A DNA stretch of 64,000 nt, taken from contig NZ_JBKGXS010000001.1 in the NCBI RefSeq assembly GCF_046546475.1, positions 62,001 through 126,000 of the forward strand, read 5' to 3'. Positions 29,983-37,495 of this stretch are shown here, in pieces (position 1 is the first letter of the stretch; every line of letters begins with the position of its first letter). The DNA comes from Pseudonocardia phyllosphaerae. GTDB taxonomy: Bacteria > Actinomycetota > Actinomycetes > Mycobacteriales > Pseudonocardiaceae. The notes beneath the pieces were generated by a model. That model had not been told where the DNA came from. It worked only from the letters and a program-made list of their open reading frames with translations, and did not search any database. Position numbers and translations under genes: made by a program.

Positions 29983-32766
29983 TCAGCTGTCGCTGCGCTC
30001 CTGCTGCTTGGCCTGCTCACCGGACGCGGCGCCGTTGCCGTTGGCGTGCCCGTTGCCGGTCGAGGTGCCGTTCTCGCCGGCGGACGCGCCGTCGGACCCG
30101 GACGACGGCGTCGTCCCCGACTTCTCCGTCCCCGACTTCTCCGTCCCCGACTTCTCCGTCCCCGACTTCTCCGTCCCCGACTTCTCCGTCCCCGACTTCT
30201 CCGTCCCCGACTTCTCCGTTTCCGTCTTCTCGGCGTCCGTCCCGGACTCGTTGTCCGCCTCGCCTGCCTCGGCCTCGGTGGACGCGGACCCGGCCGCTGC
30301 GGCGTCGGTCGTCGAGGAGTCGCTGGTCGCGGTCTCGGCGGCCTTGTCGTCCCCGGCCTTCACGTCCGTGGCGTCGGCCGTCCCGGAGTCGCCGGACCCG
30401 TCGGACGCCGCCGCACCGGAGGCCGCCGACTCCTTCGCCGACTCCTTCACCGGGTCCTCCTGCTCCGCCTCCTCGGCGACGTCGGCCTCGTCGGTGGCGA
30501 CGGCAGGCGTGTCCGTGGTCGGCGCGGACTCCCCGGTCTCCTCCGGCTCCGGCTCCGGGGCCGGGTCGCCGCGCTTGACCGCGGCGAGCAGCATCTGCGA
30601 GACGTCCTGGACCTGCACGGCCTCACCGGCGACCTGGTTCACGCCGTCGGTCATCATCGTCCGGCAGAACGGGCAGCCCACGGCCAGCGTGCCGGCGGGG
30701 GTGCCGCCGTCGGCCTTCTCCAGGGTGTCGACGGCCTCGGTCGCGCGGGTCACGTTGATCCGCTTGCCGATCCGCTCCTCCATCCACATCCGGGCGCCAC
30801 CGGCGCCACAGCACATGGAGCGGTCACCGTGGCGCGGCATCTCCGACAGCGTCGCGCCGGAGTCGCCGATCAGCTCGCGCGGGTCGGCGTAGACCTCGTT
30901 GTGACGGCCCAGGTAGCAGGGGTCGTGGTAGGTGACCGGCCCCTCCTCGCCCGCGGGTGCCGAGACCGGGACCAGCTTCTTCTCCCGCACCAGCTTGTTC
31001 AGCAGCTGCGTGTGGTGCACGACCTCGTAGCTGCCGCCCAGCTCCGGGTACTCCTTGCCGAGCGTGTTGAGGCAGTGCGGGCAGGTCGTGACGATCTTGC
31101 GGGTGCCCGGCTCGCGTCCCTCGAAGACGGTGTTGAGGACCTCGACGTTCTGCTGGGCGAGCATCTGGAACACGAACTCGTTGCCCGAGCGGCGCGCCGG
31201 GTCGCCGGTGCAGGTCTCCTCCGGGCCCAGGACGACGAAGTTCACCCCGGCCCGGTTGAGCAGCTCGGCGGTGGCGCGGATGGTCTTCTTCTGGCCGTCG
31301 TCGAACGCGCCGGCGCAGCCCACCCAGAACAGGTACTCGGTGTCGGGCGAGAGCTCGCCGTCGAACACCGGGACCTCGAAGTCCAGGCCCTTGGTCCACT
31401 CGAGGCGGTCCTTGGCGTTCTGGCCCCAGGGGTTGCCCTTGTTCTCCAGGTTCTTGAACAGCGAGTTCAGCTCGGTCGGGAACTCGGACTCGATCAGCAC
31501 CTGGTAGCGGCGCATGTCGATGATGTGGTCGACGTGCTCGATGTCGACCGGGCACTGCTCGACGCACGCGCCGCAGGTGGTGCAGGACCACAGGATGTCC
31601 GGGTCGATGACGCCGGCGACGTCCTCACCGCCGACCAGCGGACGGCCCGCGGCCTCCAGCGCGTCGACCGGGATGGTGGCCATCCGGGCCTCGGCGTCGT
31701 CGCCGACGATGCCGATCTCGTCGCCTGCCATGTCCTTCTGCCCGCCGGCGAGCAGGTACGGCGCCTTCTCGTACAGGTTGTCGCGCAGCGCGTTGACCAG
31801 CAGCTTCGGGGACAGCGGCTTCTCGGTGTTCCACGCCGGGCACTGCGACTGGCAGCGGCCGCACTCGGTGCACGTGGTGAAGTCGAGCAGGCCCTTCCAG
31901 GTGAAGTCCTCGACCTTGCCGACGCCGAAGGTGTCCTCGTCGGGGTCGGCCTCCTCGAGGTCGAGCACCTTGCCCTTCGACAGCATCGGCTTCATGCCGC
32001 CGAGCGCCTTGTAGCCGTCGTCGTTGCGCTTGAAGTAGATGTTCGGGAACGCGGTGAACCGGTGCCACGCCACACCCATGGTGGGCTTGGCGGCGATCAC
32101 GATCAGCCAGATCGTCGCCGACAGGACCTTCACCGTCGCGAACACGCTGACCAGCACGAGCGAGGCGGGCAGGATCAGCGACAGCAGGTAGGACACCGGC
32201 GCGGACCAGACCGGGACGTCGAAGGCACCCAGCGACATCTTCGCGCCGCGCACGATCAGGATGCCCGCACCCTCGAGGAACACGATCGCCTCGACGAAGT
32301 ACGCACGGCCCATGTTCGAGCCGTAGAACCGCGACATGCGGCCCTCGCGGCTCGGGTTGTTCAGCTGGCGGATCACGATCAGCACCGCGATGCCGACCAC
32401 CGTGCCGATGCCCAGCAGCTCCACGAACAGGGAGTACAGCGACCACTCGCCGATCAGCGGGAGGTGGAACGTCGGGTTCCAGACCTCGACGAACGCCTCG
32501 ATCAGCGCCAGGAACAGGCCACCGAAGCCGACCATCACCAGCCAGTGGAAGATGCCGACGTGGCTCCACTTCAGCATCTTGGTGTGGCCGAGCGTCTCCT
32601 TCAGCATCTGCGTGAAGCGAGGCCCGAACGGGGCGAAGCGGGTCGGATCCGGCTCGCCGAGCTTGATGATCCGAACCATGTACATGACGGTGCGCGTCAC
32701 CAGCACCACGGCGACGATCGCCGAGAGCACCGTGATGATGCCGAGCACGTACTGCACCCAGGTCAT
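29983..32766 (-). CDS. etfD: EtfD-like membrane (Fe-S) oxidoreductase
   Basis: A 927-residue homologue of mycobacterial EtfD (Rv0338c), the membrane enzyme that takes electrons from ETF during beta-oxidation and passes them toward menaquinone. ATG 32766 has GGGAGG 7-8 nt upstream. The N-terminal 240 residues hold about five to six membrane helices (start TWVQYVLGIITVLSAIVAVV). Two ferredoxin motifs follow, CTECGRCQSQCP (about residue 300) and CTTCGACVEQCP (about residue 390). Two CCG-type cysteine domains come next, with CPHCLNTLGKEYP, then MCCGAGGARMW and CPFCRTMM. Residues about 705-927 are an acidic Ser/Thr/Asp/Glu tail with seven exact EKSGT repeats. A palindrome like those before fadE5 lies upstream. 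Confidence 0.9.
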   Translation of the reverse strand: MTWVQYVLGIITVLSAIVAVVLVTRTVMYMVRIIKLGEPDPTRFAPFGPRFTQMLKETLGHTKMLKWSHVGIFHWLVMVGFGGLFLALIEAFVEVWNPTFHLPLIGEWSLYSLFVELLGIGTVVGIAVLIVIRQLNNPSREGRMSRFYGSNMGRAYFVEAIVFLEGAGILIVRGAKMSLGAFDVPVWSAPVSYLLSLILPASLVLVSVFATVKVLSATIWLIVIAAKPTMGVAWHRFTAFPNIYFKRNDDGYKALGGMKPMLSKGKVLDLEEADPDEDTFGVGKVEDFTWKGLLDFTTCTECGRCQSQCPAWNTEKPLSPKLLVNALRDNLYEKAPYLLAGGQKDMAGDEIGIVGDDAEARMATIPVDALEAAGRPLVGGEDVAGVIDPDILWSCTTCGACVEQCPVDIEHVDHIIDMRRYQVLIESEFPTELNSLFKNLENKGNPWGQNAKDRLEWTKGLDFEVPVFDGELSPDTEYLFWVGCAGAFDDGQKKTIRATAELLNRAGVNFVVLGPEETCTGDPARRSGNEFVFQMLAQQNVEVLNTVFEGREPGTRKIVTTCPHCLNTLGKEYPELGGSYEVVHHTQLLNKLVREKKLVPVSAPAGEEGPVTYHDPCYLGRHNEVYADPRELIGDSGATLSEMPRHGDRSMCCGAGGARMWMEERIGKRINVTRATEAVDTLEKADGGTPAGTLAVGCPFCRTMMTDGVNQVAGEAVQVQDVSQMLLAAVKRGDPAPEPEPEETGESAPTTDTPAVATDEADVAEEAEQEDPVKESAKESAASGAAASDGSGDSGTADATDVKAGDDKAAETATSDSSTTDAAAAGSASTEAEAGEADNESGTDAEKTETEKSGTEKSGTEKSGTEKSGTEKSGTEKSGTEKSGTTPSSGSDGASAGENGTSTGNGHANGNGAASGEQAKQQERSDS
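30113..30217. repeat. Seven tandem 15-bp repeats in the etfD 3' region
   Basis: Unit GTCCCCGACTTCTCC repeated seven times without error, encoding EKSGT units on the minus strand, with a degenerate eighth copy after 30217. Perfect units suggest recent slippage and probable length variation between strains. Confidence 0.95.
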
Positions 32767-32975
32767 GCGGAGCTACCTCCCTGTAGAGCACCCGTCCCGA
32801 GGGTGGTTCCGGGACGGGCAGGCCGGTGACGGGAGACGCTGTCGCTCGTGGTGGGGGCAGCGTTGTCGTCGCGGCGGGACGGGACGGGAATCGGGGTGGA
32901 GAACGACGGCGGGACTCGGCCGGCCGGGGGCGCGCACGGGCTACCGTGCACCCGGGTCCGGGCGGGCCTCTCCAT
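32763..32975 (-). CDS. Possible leader ORF coupled to etfD (70 residues)
   Basis: ATG 32975 has an excellent GAGGAGG exactly 7 nt upstream. The frame runs 70 codons and its TGA overlaps the etfD ATG (ATGA), the classic layout for coupled translation. The product is Pro/Arg/Ser-rich with one Cys and no fold signature. Its third codon positions (about 80% G/C) are less biased than those of true genes here, so the peptide itself may not matter and the act of translation may. It could instead be an accident in the etfD leader. Confidence 0.4.
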   Translation of the reverse strand: MERPARTRVHGSPCAPPAGRVPPSFSTPIPVPSRRDDNAAPTTSDSVSRHRPARPGTTLGTGALQGGSSA

Positions 32976-33094
32976 CGCGGTGCCTCCTCGAGTCGCCGGC
33001 GCGCGGTCGTGGTGGGACGTGCCGACGGTCGGGCGAACAGTAGTGCCCCGGAACCGCGAACGCCCTCCTCGACGAGGGGCCGGGTCGTGCTTTG

Positions 33095-33108
33095 TTACCG
33101 AAGAGTAG
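33095..33108. promoter_or_regulatory. Operator-like site resembling the fadE5 palindromes
   Basis: TTACCGAAGAGTAG, read on the other strand CTACTCTTCGGTAA, matches TTACTCGCTGGTAA (12495) at 11 of 14 positions. It lies about 330 bp before the etfD start codon and about 120 bp before the leader ORF. Confidence 0.4.
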
Positions 33109-33263
33109 CCTGCCTTGACCACGGCGTCCCCGCCCGGTGTCGCACAGCACGACACCGCGCGATGAGGCAGGCGTCACGTACCGCTCGTCGCGGGGTGTTC
33201 CGCCGATCGTGTCCGGACGCTCGCGGTGCGTGGCGGTCACGCCGTGCGGACGGGCCATTCCTC

Positions 33264-33269
33264 TACTAT
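33264..33269 (+). promoter_or_regulatory. -10 hexamer candidate of the secretion-like operon
   Basis: TACTAT fits TANNNT and stands in an unusually A/T-rich patch about 68 nt before GTG 33337. No convincing -35 was seen. Confidence 0.35.
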
Positions 33270-33336
33270 CACTACGGGTCTCGTGGTGTACTCGCCTGCG
33301 GGAAACGACCATGAAGTGGATCCGCTAGGAGGAGCT

Positions 33337-33615
33337 GTGCAGACCTCGCGCGGAGCGCTGCAGCAGGTGCTCGCCCAGGGCCAGCTGTCGACGCTCAACC
33401 TTCAGCAGTGGATCACCAACAACATCGTTCCGCTGATCCTTCTCGCGATCGCCGTGATCCTGCTGTGGGTCGGTGGCCGCGGTGACAACGCCGGCGTGGC
33501 CCGGCGCAGCATCGGCCTCGTCGTGGGGCTGATCGCTCTGGGAATCGCGGTGAGCGGCAACGGCCGTGTCGTCGGCGAGGCGCTCGCCGGCCTGCTCGTC
33601 CCGTCCCGCGGGTGA
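33337..33615 (+). CDS. Small two-helix membrane protein (possible VirB2-like component)
   Basis: A 92-residue protein. GTG 33337 follows TAGGAGGAGC, a near-perfect ribosome-binding site. After a short Gln-rich N-terminus (VQTSRGALQQVLAQGQ) come two helices, NIVPLILLAIAVILLWVG and IGLVVGLIALGIAVSGNG, separated by a polar loop. The size and two-helix layout are like VirB2/TrbC pilins or the small membrane proteins that open actinobacterial conjugation operons, but no sequence motif proves this. It is first in a six-gene operon. Confidence 0.6.
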   Translation: MQTSRGALQQVLAQGQLSTLNLQQWITNNIVPLILLAIAVILLWVGGRGDNAGVARRSIGLVVGLIALGIAVSGNGRVVGEALAGLLVPSRG

Positions 33616-33618
33616 GCC

Positions 33619-34413
33619 TTGCTGATTCGCACGGACGACGAGGTGTACCGCGTCGACGCGGTGTGGCTCGGGCCGCCGCGTGCCACCTTCCCGTGGCGCG
33701 CCCGCTACGTCAGCTACGGAGTCGGTCTGATCGTCATGGTGCTGATCATGGCGGTGCAGCGGCAGCTGGGCATCGGGCTGAGCTTCTTCTCGGTGGCCTG
33801 GGCACTCGTCGGCACGATCGCGATCACCAAGTTCCTCGGTAAGAAGATCGACTACGAGCGCCCGCTGGGGCAGGTCCTCGGCCAGTTCTGGGCCGAGGTG
33901 ACCGGGCCGCGGGAGGAACGCAAGGTCGCAGGCGGGCTGGTCCGCGCCAAGCACGTGCGGGTGGGGCAGTCGTCGCGGGGCTCCCGTGACTCCCGGCGCG
34001 ACACCCGCCGGGGGTCCGGCGGTGCCGGATCCCGTCCCGCCCGCCGGGGTGGGGCCGACGGGGCGGCCTGGGGCACCGGGCGACGCGGCGGACGTGCTGC
34101 GACCCGGACCGAGCCGTCGGGGATCTCGGGGCCGTCCGCGACGGCCGGACGTCCGGCCGCCGGCGGGGCCCGTCCCGCCGCGCTGCCCGAGCCGAACGCC
34201 GGCGCCGTGCCCGCCGGGGCCACGGCGGCACCGGTCGTCGTCGAGGCCGGACCTGCGGATACCGGCACCGAGGCGCCGCGCAGGCCCGTCCCGCCGCTGC
34301 CCGAGCCGGGCAGCGCGCGCAAGCCGCGGAAGCCGGTCCGCCCCCGCGCGACCCGGGCCCAGGTCAGGAAGAACGACCCGTGGCGCAGGAGCGGCCGCAG
34401 TGGCCGCACCTGA
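33619..34413 (+). CDS. PrgI/SCO6880-like membrane protein of a T4SS-like locus
   Basis: A 264-residue protein. TTG 33619, 3 nt after the previous stop with GGTGAG just upstream, gives LLIRTDDEVYRVDAVWLGPP. Two helices follow close together (YVSYGVGLIVMVLIMAV and SFFSVAWALVGTIAITKFLG, about residues 30-73), then a conserved KKIDYERPLGQVLGQFWAEV segment. Residues 95-264 are Arg/Gly/Pro/Ala-rich and disordered. Paired short helices before a VirB4 ATPase are typical of PrgI/VirB3-type proteins in Gram-positive conjugation systems. It overlaps the ATPase gene by 14 bp. Family placement rests mainly on layout and context. Confidence 0.6.
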   Translation: MLIRTDDEVYRVDAVWLGPPRATFPWRARYVSYGVGLIVMVLIMAVQRQLGIGLSFFSVAWALVGTIAITKFLGKKIDYERPLGQVLGQFWAEVTGPREERKVAGGLVRAKHVRVGQSSRGSRDSRRDTRRGSGGAGSRPARRGGADGAAWGTGRRGGRAATRTEPSGISGPSATAGRPAAGGARPAALPEPNAGAVPAGATAAPVVVEAGPADTGTEAPRRPVPPLPEPGSARKPRKPVRPRATRAQVRKNDPWRRSGRSGRT

Positions 34414-37400
34414 GCAGACCCCCCGCCGGCAGCGCCGTGGCCGTGGCCGCGCCGGTGAGGGAGGGTCGGACTACACACCGTCGATCGCGCTGCGCTCGAT
34501 CGACGGACACATCACGCGCACCGGATCCCAGGTCATGGCCTGGTACCGGCTCGCAGCGCAGGCCTGGAGCTTCCGCAGTGACTCCCAGCGCGAGGTGCTG
34601 ATCCGCCAGATCGCCGCGCAGCTCGGTGAGCTGCAGGGACGCTGGCTGCACCTGCGGGTCACCACGCGCCCGTACCCGGTGCACATGTGGGCGGAGTCGT
34701 TCGACCAGAACGCCGTCGGCCGGATGCCCGACGTCCCCGGCGCCCTCGGCTGGGACGGCTTCCTCGAGGGCGAGCAGCGCCACCTCATGGGCCTGTCCAT
34801 GGCCGACAAGGAGGTGTTCATCGGCGTCGAGGTGTCCGGGCGCGGGCTGCTCGACCGCTGGGTGGAACGCGCCGCCCCGGTCCTGGACCGGATCGCGCCC
34901 TCGGCGGTGCGCGCCGAGCTGGCCGCGCTGGAGTCCGAGGTCAACCACATCGACGTCCTGATGGGCCAGTCCGGGCTCGACGCCGTCCCGGCCGGCGCCG
35001 AGGACATGGCCTGGCTGATGCACCGCTCGGTGGCACTCGGGCTGCCCGCGCCCCGCGGTCTGTCGTCGGTGCCGCGCGGGGTCTCCACCTGGGAGGCCGA
35101 GGACCTCGCCGCGTTCACCGAGGGCGTCGACCTGTACCAGGAGCCGTACGCGCCGACCGTGCGCGTCGTCGGTCGGATGCGGTCGCAGACGGTGTCGCGC
35201 AACGTCGCCGTCCTCTCGCTGGGTCTGATGGAGGGCCTGCGCATCCCCGAGGTCGACGACCCGTGGATGCAGCACTCCGACCGGCTGCCGTTCCCCGTCG
35301 AGTGGTCCGCGCGGATCTACATCCGCCGCCCGGAGGACGTCACCGGCGAGCTGCAGCGCCAGATGGGCAAGGTGCGCAGCCAGATCCGGCACTACACCCA
35401 CGACCACGACCTCGACCCGCCGATGTCGCTGGCCCGCCAGGCCGACCGCGTGCTCGAGGTCGAGGACGAGCTCACGACCGGGCTCACCCAGCTCAACACC
35501 CGGCTCTACGGCTGGTGGCGGATCGCCGTCTCCGGCCGGGACGAGGCCGAGGCCACCACCCGCGCCCAGCAGGTGGTCGACATGTACCGGCCGAAGGTGC
35601 AGATCGAGCACCCCGAGGCCCAGTACCGCTACGCGCGCGAGTTCATCCCCGGCGAGCCGCTGGCGTCGACGGCGTATCGGCGGCGCGGCTCGGTGACCTG
35701 GGCCGCGGCCGGCGTGCCCGCTGCGACGGCCAGCGTCGGCGACCGGCGCGGGATCATGCTCGGCGAGACCTGCACCGCGACCCGCCGGCCGGTGGCCTGG
35801 GACCCGTGGCTGGCCCAGGAGGTCCGGCGGGCGTCCGGCCTGACCGCGATCGTCGGCGGGCTGGGGTCCGGCAAGTCGTTCCTGACCGGGCTCATCGTCT
35901 ACAAGACACTCCGGGCCGGGGCCCGCTGGACGGTGCTCGACCCCTCCGGCCCGCTCGCCGAGCTGGCCCGGCTGCCGGAGCTGGCGCCGTTCTCCCGGCA
36001 CATCAACCTGCTGCGCGCCGACCCGGGCATCCTCAACCCGTACCGGGTGGTCGCCGAGCCGCGCCCGGACCACTTCGCCGACGACGAGGACCCCGAGCGC
36101 GCCTGGAAGCGGGAGCGCTCGCTGGCCGCCGCCACCCGCCGCCGCCTGGTGCTCGACGTGCTGTCCGGCCTGCTGCCGTACGAGATCGCCCGCCAGCCGC
36201 ACACCCGGATCGTGCTGCTGCGCGCCGTCCGCGAGGTCGGCGGTGCCCCCGACCGGCACCCGGGCATGGTCATCGACACGCTGCGCCGGCACGCCGATGA
36301 GGGCGAGGAGCACGCGGGTGTCGTCGCCGACTTCCTCGACGAGCGCCGCGAGCTGCCGCAGGCCGCGCTGCTGTTCCCGGACGAGACCCGCGACGACCCG
36401 TGGCACGCCGACCGCGACTACCGGCTCACCGTGCTGACCATGCAGGGTCTGTCGCTGCCGCGCCCGGGCAGCCCCCGCGAGGAGTGGACCGACAACGAGT
36501 CCCTCGGCGTCGAGCTGCTGAACCTGGCGTCCTGGCTGACCCAGCGCACGATCTACGACGCCGACCGCAACCTGCGCAAGGGAGTCGCGCTGGACGAGAC
36601 GCACTTCCTGTCCCAGGTGCCCACGGGCAAGGTGCTGATCGACCGGCTCGCCCGTGACTCCCGCAAGTTCAACGTCCGCGCGCTGTTCGCCTCCCAGCTG
36701 GCCGGTGACCTGCTGCGGGTCTCCGGGTTCGCGGCGCTGGTCAACGCGGTGTTCGTCGGCCGCACCGACGACGAGGAGGCCCAGTCCGAGGCGCTGCGGC
36801 TGCTGCGGGTGCCCACCGACGTCGGCTACGAGGAGATGCTCGGGACGCTGTCCCCGCGCCCCCGGCACGACGACCGCCCGGACGACACCCCGCGCCAGTT
36901 CGTCTTCGCCGACGGCCACGGCGGCGTCGAGAAGATCCGGATCGACCTGGAGGGGCCGCACCTGGAGCACGTCCGGGAGGCCCTGGACACCAACCCGGAC
37001 GCGGCCCGCGCCGCCGTCCCCCGGCCTCCGGCACCGTCCGGCGGGGACGCCGAGATCAACGCTCCCGACGAGCCCGCACCGCTGCCGTCCGGTCCCCGAT
37101 CGGTGCCGGCAGCCGTCCCGGACCTCGACGGCGACGACCTCGATCTGGACGGTGACGGCTGGGCGGGCCTGCGCGGCACCGACACCCGCATCGGCCCCGG
37201 TGACACCGACCCGGTCCTGGCCGGGCCGGGGGTGCGGGCCCCGGCGGTGCGCGTCGTCGCCGCGGTGCCGGACGGGCCGGACGGCCTCGCCGACGCCGAG
37301 CTGTACGACGACGAGGAGATCGACCTGCTCGACGAGCTGGACGAGGACCTCGACGACCCGCGCGACCGGGACCACGGCGCCGGCACGGCCACCGGCACCG

Positions 37401-37495
37401 GGCGCGATCCGGAGGCCGACGGCGACCCCACCGAGCCCGGCCCGCACGACCCCGGGCGCGACAGGCCGCACGAGCCCGGCGAGGGCGGGCGGTGA
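34400..37495 (+). CDS. VirB4-like T4SS ATPase
   Basis: A 1031-residue ATPase. GTG 34400 has AGGAG 8 nt upstream, inside the end of the previous gene. The N-terminal 470 residues form the VirB4-type domain that contacts the membrane channel (MAWYRLAAQAWSFRSDSQRE; RLYGWWRIAVSGRDEAEATT). Walker A is GGLGSGKSF (about residues 486-494), followed by WTVLDPSGPLAELARLP. Walker B is GVALDETHF (about residues 729-737), and the SRKFNVRALFASQ segment after it is typical of the VirB4/TraC family. The last 150 residues are acidic and Pro-rich, likely disordered. It should power assembly of, or transport through, the envelope channel. Databases sometimes label such proteins type VI secretion, which the domains do not support. 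Confidence 0.82.
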   Translation: MAAPEQTPRRQRRGRGRAGEGGSDYTPSIALRSIDGHITRTGSQVMAWYRLAAQAWSFRSDSQREVLIRQIAAQLGELQGRWLHLRVTTRPYPVHMWAESFDQNAVGRMPDVPGALGWDGFLEGEQRHLMGLSMADKEVFIGVEVSGRGLLDRWVERAAPVLDRIAPSAVRAELAALESEVNHIDVLMGQSGLDAVPAGAEDMAWLMHRSVALGLPAPRGLSSVPRGVSTWEAEDLAAFTEGVDLYQEPYAPTVRVVGRMRSQTVSRNVAVLSLGLMEGLRIPEVDDPWMQHSDRLPFPVEWSARIYIRRPEDVTGELQRQMGKVRSQIRHYTHDHDLDPPMSLARQADRVLEVEDELTTGLTQLNTRLYGWWRIAVSGRDEAEATTRAQQVVDMYRPKVQIEHPEAQYRYAREFIPGEPLASTAYRRRGSVTWAAAGVPAATASVGDRRGIMLGETCTATRRPVAWDPWLAQEVRRASGLTAIVGGLGSGKSFLTGLIVYKTLRAGARWTVLDPSGPLAELARLPELAPFSRHINLLRADPGILNPYRVVAEPRPDHFADDEDPERAWKRERSLAAATRRRLVLDVLSGLLPYEIARQPHTRIVLLRAVREVGGAPDRHPGMVIDTLRRHADEGEEHAGVVADFLDERRELPQAALLFPDETRDDPWHADRDYRLTVLTMQGLSLPRPGSPREEWTDNESLGVELLNLASWLTQRTIYDADRNLRKGVALDETHFLSQVPTGKVLIDRLARDSRKFNVRALFASQLAGDLLRVSGFAALVNAVFVGRTDDEEAQSEALRLLRVPTDVGYEEMLGTLSPRPRHDDRPDDTPRQFVFADGHGGVEKIRIDLEGPHLEHVREALDTNPDAARAAVPRPPAPSGGDAEINAPDEPAPLPSGPRSVPAAVPDLDGDDLDLDGDGWAGLRGTDTRIGPGDTDPVLAGPGVRAPAVRVVAAVPDGPDGLADAELYDDEEIDLLDELDEDLDDPRDRDHGAGTATGTGRDPEADGDPTEPGPHDPGRDRPHEPGEGGR

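Larger units (their letters stand above)
32976..33336. other. Divergent regulatory region etfD / secretion-like locus
   Basis: About 360 bp with no gene. It contains the TTAC...-type site at 33095, a TACTAT -10 candidate at 33264, and a five-codon mini-ORF (ATG 33311 to TAG 33328) whose stop codon lies inside the TAGGAGG ribosome-binding site of the first gene of the rightward operon. Confidence 0.45.

Noticed and set aside
30113..30217. Regular short repeats suggestive of a CRISPR array
   Set aside because: The units are adjacent with no spacers, keep the etfD reading frame and encode EKSGT.
30046..32829. Plus-strand open frame of more than 900 codons over etfD
   Set aside because: No protein-like motifs, whereas the minus strand gives a full EtfD with four Cys-rich blocks.
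34364..37471. Very long minus-strand open frame across the VirB4-like gene
   Set aside because: Its product is a Val/Gly/Arg/Leu-rich string without domains, typical of the antisense of GC-rich coding DNA. The plus-strand frame has Walker motifs and operon overlaps.
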